Assembly (NCBI GenBank): GCA_020634455.1
Contig: JACKBQ010000002.1
Span: 1,798,001-1,862,000, forward strand
From: Ardenticatenaceae bacterium
GTDB lineage: Bacteria; Chloroflexota; Anaerolineae; Promineifilales; Promineifilaceae
Direction: 5' to 3'
DNA length: 64,000 bases
Part shown: positions 59,667-64,000 of the stretch, one piece after another
Numbering within the stretch: the first letter of the stretch is position 1
Layout of the letters: every line of letters begins with the position of its first letter
The notes under the pieces: generated by a model
Told to the model about the DNA's origin: nothing
Seen by the model: only the letters and a program-made list of their open reading frames with translations
Databases searched by the model: none
Position numbers and translations under genes: made by a program

Positions 59667-61108
59667 ATCGATCCTTCCATTTGCAGCTGAATCAAGCGAT
59701 TCATCTCAATGGCGTACTCCATCGGCAGCTCTTTTACCAGCGGCTCAATGAAGCCATTCACAATCATGGAAGTTGCGGTTTCTTCGTCAATGCCCCGGCT
59801 CATCAAGTAGAAGAGCTGCTCTTCACCCACCTTGCTCACCGACGCTTCATGGCCGATGTTCACATCTTCTTCTTCGATTTCGATGTAGGGATAGGTGTCG
59901 GAGCGGCTGGTTTCGTCCAGCAGCAGGGCGTCACAGACCACGTTGGATTTGCAATGGTTTGCGCCCTTGTTCACCTTGAGCAGCCCGCGATAAGAAGCAC
60001 GGCCACCACCCTTGCTAATCGATTTGGAGATGATGCGGCTGGTCGTGTTGGGAGCTGCATGGACAACCTTGCCACCGGCGTCCTGATGCTGCCCTTTACC
60101 AGCAAACGCAATGGAGAGAATTTCACCATGAGCGCCTTCACCAGTCATGTAAACGGCTGGGTATTTCATCGTCACTTTAGAGCCGAGGTTGCCGTCTACC
60201 CACTCCATCGTCGCTTTTTCTTCGGCGATGGCGCGCTTGGTAACCAGGTTGTAGACGTTGTTGGACCAGTTTTGAATGGTGGTGTAGCGGCAGCGGCCAC
60301 CTTTCTTCACGATGATTTCAACCACAGCGGAGTGCAGCGAATCTTCGGAGTAGATGGGGGCGGTGCAGCCTTCGACGTAATGCACGTATGCGCCTTCGTC
60401 AATGATGATGAGGGTGCGCTCGAACTGGCCTACGTTTTTGGCGTTAATGCGGAAGTACGCCTGAAGCGGCATTTCTACATGCACACCGGGTGGCACGTAG
60501 ATGAAGCTGCCGCCTGACCAAACGGCCGTATTCAAAGCCGCAAACTTGTTGTCGTTGTAAGGAATGATGGTGGAGAAATATTCTTTTACCAGCTCAGGAT
60601 ATTGGGCTAGCCCGTCATCCATTCCCAAGAATATGACGCCTTTCTCTTCCAGCTCTTTTTTGATGTTGTGGTACACCACCTCAGATTCATACTGAGCAGC
60701 CACGCCAGAGAGGAATTTCTGTTCCGCTTCCGGGATACCGAGCTTGTTGAAAGTATCCTTGATGTAGCTCGGTACATCTTCCCAGGTGTCACCCTGCCGG
60801 TCAGATGGTTTGATGTAGTAATAAATGTCGTCAAAGTTGATGCCGCTCAGGTCAGAGCCCCAATCGGGCATCGGCCGTTCCAGAAAGTGCTGGTACGCCT
60901 TCAGGCGAATGTCCAACATCCATTCCGGCTCGCCCTTGCGGGCAGACATGGTCCGAATGACGCTTTCGTCTAGCCCCTTCTCAGCCTTGTAGACGTAATC
61001 TTCGGCGTCGGCAAAACCGTATTTTGTGGCGTAATCCTGATTAACCAAGCCAACGATTTCTTCTTCGCTTAGTTCGTTTTCTGGCGTATCAATAATATTT
61101 TCGGCCAT
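59660..61108 (-). CDS. sufB: Fe-S cluster assembly protein SufB
   Basis: A 482-residue SufBD-fold protein of typical SufB length. Marks include GEPEWMLDIRLKAYQHFLER, SGGSFIYVPPGVHVEMPLQA, YFRINAKNVGQFERTLII, VEGCTAPIYSEDSLHSAVVE and HEASVSKVGEEQLFYLMSRG near the end. It is the core scaffold where the cluster is built with SufC and SufD. It starts one base after the sufC stop, so the two are coupled. Confidence 0.98.
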   Translation of the reverse strand: MAENIIDTPENELSEEEIVGLVNQDYATKYGFADAEDYVYKAEKGLDESVIRTMSARKGEPEWMLDIRLKAYQHFLERPMPDWGSDLSGINFDDIYYYIKPSDRQGDTWEDVPSYIKDTFNKLGIPEAEQKFLSGVAAQYESEVVYHNIKKELEEKGVIFLGMDDGLAQYPELVKEYFSTIIPYNDNKFAALNTAVWSGGSFIYVPPGVHVEMPLQAYFRINAKNVGQFERTLIIIDEGAYVHYVEGCTAPIYSEDSLHSAVVEIIVKKGGRCRYTTIQNWSNNVYNLVTKRAIAEEKATMEWVDGNLGSKVTMKYPAVYMTGEGAHGEILSIAFAGKGQHQDAGGKVVHAAPNTTSRIISKSISKGGGRASYRGLLKVNKGANHCKSNVVCDALLLDETSRSDTYPYIEIEEEDVNIGHEASVSKVGEEQLFYLMSRGIDEETATSMIVNGFIEPLVKELPMEYAIEMNRLIQLQMEGSIG

Positions 61109-61109
61109 G

Positions 61110-61892
61110 TTATACCTCCTCTAGGGTGCCGTGCTTTTCGCGCAGCCAGTCGTACCCTTTTTCTTCCAGCTTCAGCGCCAGCTCAGGGCCGCCACTTTCG
61201 ATGATACGGCCGTCCATCATAATGTGAACATAGTCTGGCTGAATGTAGTTGAGAATGCGCTGGTAGTGGGTAATCACCAAAGCGCCCATATTGAACTCAG
61301 CCCGCAGCCGGTTCGCCCCTTCAGACACAATGCGCAGCGCGTCAATGTCCAAACCGGAGTCCGTCTCATCCATGATGGTGATTTTTGGCTCGACGGTGGC
61401 CATCTGCAAAATCTCTACGCGCTTTTTCTCGCCACCAGAAAAACCTTCGTTCAGGTAGCGACCTGCAAATTTGTGGTCAATGCCCAGCATATCCATTTTT
61501 TCTTTCAAAAAGCGGCGGAATTGGGGGATGGAAATGCCCTTATCTTCCGGGTCTTCTGCTTGGCGGCGGGAGTTGATGGTTTGGCGCAGGAACTTGGCCA
61601 GCGTCACGCCTGGTACAGAGGCGGGGTATTGGAAGGCCAAAAAGAGGCCCGCGCGGGAGCGCTCGTCGGCTTCCATCTCGAATAAATCTTCGCCACCGAA
61701 GATAACTTGTCCGGCGGTGGCTTCATAAGCGGGATGACCAGCCAGCGTGTACGCCAACGTGCTTTTACCTGAGCCATTTGGCCCCATCAGGGCATGTACC
61801 TCACCCTGCTTTACCAGTAAATCAATACCCTTCAAAATAGGCTGATCACCTATGCTAACGTGTAAATTTTTTATTTCTAAGGCGGTTGTCAT
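61110..61892 (-). CDS. sufC: Fe-S cluster assembly ATPase SufC
   Basis: A 260-residue ABC-type ATPase: Walker A MGPNGSGKSTLAYTLAG, signature LNEGFSGGEKKRVEILQ, Walker B ITIMDETDSGLDIDAL and LVITHYQRILNYIQPDYVHI. It drives conformational change in the SufBC2D scaffold. It is the first gene of the leftward operon, about 65 bases from a near-consensus promoter. Confidence 0.98.
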   Translation of the reverse strand: MTTALEIKNLHVSIGDQPILKGIDLLVKQGEVHALMGPNGSGKSTLAYTLAGHPAYEATAGQVIFGGEDLFEMEADERSRAGLFLAFQYPASVPGVTLAKFLRQTINSRRQAEDPEDKGISIPQFRRFLKEKMDMLGIDHKFAGRYLNEGFSGGEKKRVEILQMATVEPKITIMDETDSGLDIDALRIVSEGANRLRAEFNMGALVITHYQRILNYIQPDYVHIMMDGRIIESGGPELALKLEEKGYDWLREKHGTLEEV

Positions 61893-61957
61893 GGTTGTAA
61901 TCTATCTCCTGTCGAGTTTTTCTGTGCAATCCAGATTTTGCCCATATTCCGAGGGGG

Positions 61958-61986
61958 ATTATAGCATAGGCACAGAATAGCGTCAA
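61958..61986 (-). promoter_or_regulatory. Sigma-70-type promoter of the suf operon
   Basis: On the minus strand TTGACG (61986-61981), 17-base spacer, TATAAT (61963-61958). The -10 is perfect and the -35 differs at one base. It points at sufC. Confidence 0.85.
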
Positions 61987-62009
61987 TATTTATGATAAAT
62001 ATAATAAAA

Positions 62010-62045
62010 ATAGCAACAATTGACAATTCAGTCTGGTATTGCTAT
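62010..62045. promoter_or_regulatory. Candidate SufR operator overlapping the sufR promoter
   Basis: ATAGCAA (62010-62016) and TTGCTAT (62039-62045) form an inverted repeat that spans the -35 and the start of the -10 of the rightward promoter; related GCTAT/ATAGC units also flank the leftward promoter. A role as SufR operator is inferred from position only. Confidence 0.4.
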
Positions 62046-62048
62046 ACT
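62020..62048 (+). promoter_or_regulatory. Sigma-70-type promoter of sufR
   Basis: TTGACA at 62020-62025, 17-base spacer, TATACT at 62043-62048. Both boxes are near or at consensus. A leader of about 215 bases follows before GTG 62269; the leader holds no recognised gene or riboswitch, only one ACGGCCGT copy and an in-frame ATG at 62194. Confidence 0.85.
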
Positions 62049-62268
62049 CTCCCCTGAAATTTCTAACGCAACCAGGGAAACCAAGCAGAATAACCCAAAC
62101 ATTCTTGTCTATATTCTGTTAATATTTTTGTAAAACTAGCTGGTTGAGGTCGTTGGAATCGCTTGTGTGCAGGCAACGGCCGTTGGCGGATACATGTCTA
62201 TGCAGAACAGTCACGCCAATTTCCATTCAGCAAGAGGCATTGCTGCATTTTGGACAAAGGATTTTATC

Positions 62269-62931
62269 GTGAAATCGGTAACGAGCAAGGATAAACAGAA
62301 CACCCGAGACCTCATTTTACATGCGCTCAAATCATCGGCTCAATGTAATATTGAGTCCTTGGCGGAAGCGGCAGATGTGTCGCCAATCACCGTGCGCCAT
62401 CATTTAAATGTATTGCAGGCTGAGGGGCTGATTGAAGTGGAAAGTGTACGGCGCAAGGTAGGACGGCCGTATTACGTGTACAGTCTTAGCGATAAAGGCA
62501 ATGAGCTGTTCCCCCAAAAATATTTCAGCCTCACCAATCGCCTGCTGGAAGAGCTAAAAGATCGCCTGCCGCCAGACACTGTGAATGAAATTTTCATTAG
62601 CCTGGTGGGGCGCATCATGGATGAACGGGCGGGTGAATTTGAGGGGCTTCCCTTTGAAGACCGGCTGAATTATGTGGTTAACTTGCTAGAAAAAGAAGGG
62701 TTCCTGGCGCGCTGGGAAAAACGAGAAGACGGCCGTTACCAAATCATCGAATACAGTTGCCCGTATATTTCTATGGGGCAGCAGCACGCCGAGGTGTGTA
62801 CGCTGGACAAACAGTTGATGGTGACGGTGCTGGGAACGGCCGTTGAGCAGCACAGTTGTATGCTCAATGGGGATGATTGCTGCCAATTCACCTTGCCGTT
62901 ACGGCCGTCTGACATCCAAATAAATTCATAA
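62269..62931 (+). CDS. sufR: SufR-like Fe-S-dependent transcriptional regulator
   Basis: A 220-residue regulator. The N-terminal winged helix (TRDLILHALKSSAQCNIESL, AEAADVSPITVRHHLNVLQA, then EGLIEVESVRRKVGRPYYVY) is of the ArsR/DeoR type seen in SufR. The C-terminal half has cysteines 164, 177, 197 and 204/205 (YSCPYIS, AEVCTLD, QHSCMLN, DDCCQF), expected to hold the sensing cluster. GTG 62269 is chosen because AAAGGA lies seven bases upstream and the conserved region begins there; the frame is open to 62167. It diverges from the suf operon and likely represses it when clusters are abundant. Confidence 0.9.
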   Translation: MKSVTSKDKQNTRDLILHALKSSAQCNIESLAEAADVSPITVRHHLNVLQAEGLIEVESVRRKVGRPYYVYSLSDKGNELFPQKYFSLTNRLLEELKDRLPPDTVNEIFISLVGRIMDERAGEFEGLPFEDRLNYVVNLLEKEGFLARWEKREDGRYQIIEYSCPYISMGQQHAEVCTLDKQLMVTVLGTAVEQHSCMLNGDDCCQFTLPLRPSDIQINS

Positions 62932-62955
62932 AACAGATACTGAAGGAATAAACAA

Positions 62956-63261
62956 ATGATCGCCAATAAAGAAGAGGAATTGATTGAGTCGCTACGCAGC
63001 GTCATTGATCCGGAAATTGGTCTAAACGTGATTGAGTTGGGCCTGGTACGCAATTTGGACATTAACCAAGAGAGCGACGCCGCCAACATTACCATGATCC
63101 TCACCACCCCATTCTGCCCTTACGGCCCGCAAATTATCGAGCAGGTCCGCATGGTGGGCAACCAGGTGATGGAAGGTGGCGTGACGGTGGAAATTGGCAC
63201 CGAACTGTGGGACCCCTCCATGATGGAAGAAGGCGCTGGCGGCGACTGGGGACTATTTTAA
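62956..63261 (+). CDS. MIP18/DUF59 family metal-sulfur cluster factor (SufT-like)
   Basis: A 101-residue protein with the DUF59 signature: LRSVIDPEIGLNVIELGLVR, then ITMILTTPFCPYGPQIIEQV and GVTVEIGTELWDPSMM. The exposed Cys in TTPFCPYG and the family DPE motif are present. Such proteins assist Fe-S cluster maturation or carriage. It lies 24 bases after sufR and is probably co-transcribed with it. Confidence 0.92.
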   Translation: MIANKEEELIESLRSVIDPEIGLNVIELGLVRNLDINQESDAANITMILTTPFCPYGPQIIEQVRMVGNQVMEGGVTVEIGTELWDPSMMEEGAGGDWGLF

Positions 63262-63319
63262 GCTCAGTAACTCATTGGACACAGAAAAACAGTGATTTTC
63301 ACAGGTGAGTCCAGAGAAA

Positions 63320-63350
63320 AAATCTGTGTAATCTGCGAAATCTGTGGATG
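63320..63350. repeat. Intergenic repeat, AATCTGTGTAATCTGCG family (copy 2)
   Basis: AATCTGTGTAATCTGCGAAA then TCTGTGGATG, matching the right arm at 22055-22086. It lies between the convergent SufT-like and glycosyltransferase genes. Confidence 0.7.
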
Positions 63351-63366
63351 ATAATTTTCCATTCAC

Positions 63367-64000
63367 TTAAAGTAAAGGCTCCCGCTCTGGGAGCTTTTTC
63401 TTTTGCTCGCTTCCAAATAGTTTTTCATACAAAAACCCTGTGCCGTTGGCCACCTGGGTAAAAAATAGCATCCCGGTCAAAATAAATGCCCGAATATCCC
63501 GTGCCATTGTTAAGGGAAATGTAACGAGCTTGAAATAAAAATGGGGCGGTTCCAAATGCACTGCCTCGTTTTTACGCTCGCTGCGCAACGAACGGTATAG
63601 CCATGCGCCACGGCCGTAATTAAAGTGCTGCCGCCAAAATGAAAGCAAATTCAGGTTATGCTCATGGTAAATAACAGCACGAGGCCGGTAAACCATGCCC
63701 AAACCGTGATCCAGCCAGCGGTCACACAGTTCCCGGTCCTCTCCAGCAGCGAGGGGAATCGTCTCGTCAAAACCACCAATTCGCCAAAACCGCTCTGTGG
63801 CCAGGGCAAAATTATTAGATGTAAAAAAGAGGGCGCGGGATTCGGTCTGGTTGTAATAATGATACAAAAAGTCTATAAGCAGCTGGCTGGTAATGGAAAA
63901 TGGGTTGCGGTGCAGCGCGTTTCTGGTGTACCCACCTACCATTTTGTCCGAATCGGTTACCAGTTGAGTCGCTAGCTGGCGCAGCCAGGCGGATGCTGGG
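63367..64000 (-). CDS. Family 2 glycosyltransferase, N-terminal part beyond the window
   Basis: The frame stays open leftward from base 64000, so only the C-terminal 210 residues or so are seen. GGFDETIPLAAGEDRELCDR is the GT2 acceptor-side motif with the E-D-x-E/D catalytic site, and GMVYRPRAVIYHEHNLNLLS follows. A hydrophobic stretch near the end (FKLVTFPLTMARDIRAFILT, GMLFFTQVANG) suggests membrane association. The codons before Met63942 (AWLRQLATQLVTDSDKMVGG) fit the family, confirming that the gene continues. Probably makes surface or wall polysaccharide; sugar unknown. Confidence 0.85.
   Translation of the reverse strand, partial: PASAWLRQLATQLVTDSDKMVGGYTRNALHRNPFSITSQLLIDFLYHYYNQTESRALFFTSNNFALATERFWRIGGFDETIPLAAGEDRELCDRWLDHGLGMVYRPRAVIYHEHNLNLLSFWRQHFNYGRGAWLYRSLRSERKNEAVHLEPPHFYFKLVTFPLTMARDIRAFILTGMLFFTQVANGTGFLYEKLFGSEQKKKLPEREPLL

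Noticed and set aside
62167..62268. Longer sufR start at 62167 or ATG 62194
   Set aside because: The extra residues lack family similarity, and AAAGGA is correctly placed only for GTG 62269.

Overview
The window reads as bacterial chromosome, most likely from an uncultured or filamentous member of the Chloroflexota (Anaerolineae/Ardenticatenia-like). This assignment is an inference from gene content: secreted glycosidase-like proteins with NBR1-type Ig domains, a CSLREA/Calx-beta surface protein ending in an IYLPLI-type tail, DUF2207 and MoxR-DUF58-DUF4129 clusters, a SufR-controlled SUF operon, AfsR-like NB-ARC and TPR proteins, and many short palindromic intergenic repeats. No phage, insertion sequence, CRISPR array, rRNA or tRNA was recognised.

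Layout. 1-13.9 kb is a rightward nitrogen-salvage island: three class III aminotransferases (one GabT-like), a GcvT-like aminomethyltransferase, a PYROXD2-like FAD oxidoreductase, N-carbamoylputrescine amidase (AguB), agmatine deiminase (AguA), two sibling GNAT acetyltransferases, a C45/AAT-type Ntn-hydrolase and a GatA-type amidase. Together they suggest agmatine -> N-carbamoylputrescine -> putrescine -> aminobutyraldehyde/GABA -> succinate semialdehyde. 14-21 kb holds rpsO, pnp, an AI-2E permease, radC and hypotheticals. 20.7-28.9 kb holds a FecR-like protein, acylphosphatase, a frameshifted G-tract surface protein, pyrD, lepA, a molybdopterin-domain protein and a DJ-1/PfpI-like protein. 28.4-32.9 kb is the most unusual part: a 59-residue membrane peptide with a Cys-X6-Cys tail and the PfpI-like gene diverge from an NB-ARC ATPase, a TPR protein and an orphan soluble histidine kinase. 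Two outward-facing triple heptamer repeats with 11-bp phasing flank the NB-ARC/TPR pair. 33-46.4 kb holds tlyA, an rmd-like reductase, two glycosidase-like proteins, a solute-binding protein, DUF2207 and an SPFH-HTH fusion. 46.4-55.5 kb holds an orphan DNA methyltransferase, MoxR-DUF58-DUF4129, ftcD and an M23 lipoprotein. 55.5-63.3 kb is the SUF island (sufC-B-D-rhodanese-S-U leftward; sufR and a SufT-like gene rightward) with two near-consensus divergent promoters. A partial glycosyltransferase closes the window.

Two window-wide DNA signals stand out. First, the palindrome ACGGCCGT (often AACGGCCGTT) occurs every few hundred bases, in all three codon phases and between genes, like the cyanobacterial HIP1 octamer. 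Second, most intergenic gaps carry a 50-80 bp near-palindrome built from degenerate 7-10-mers (several sequence families). Some of these have become part of coding sequence, so several apparent N-terminal extensions are translated repeat, and starts were moved accordingly.

Limits: all calls are by eye from translations and motifs, with no database search. Starts are given where a ribosome-binding site or family length supports them; symbols only where the family is clear.
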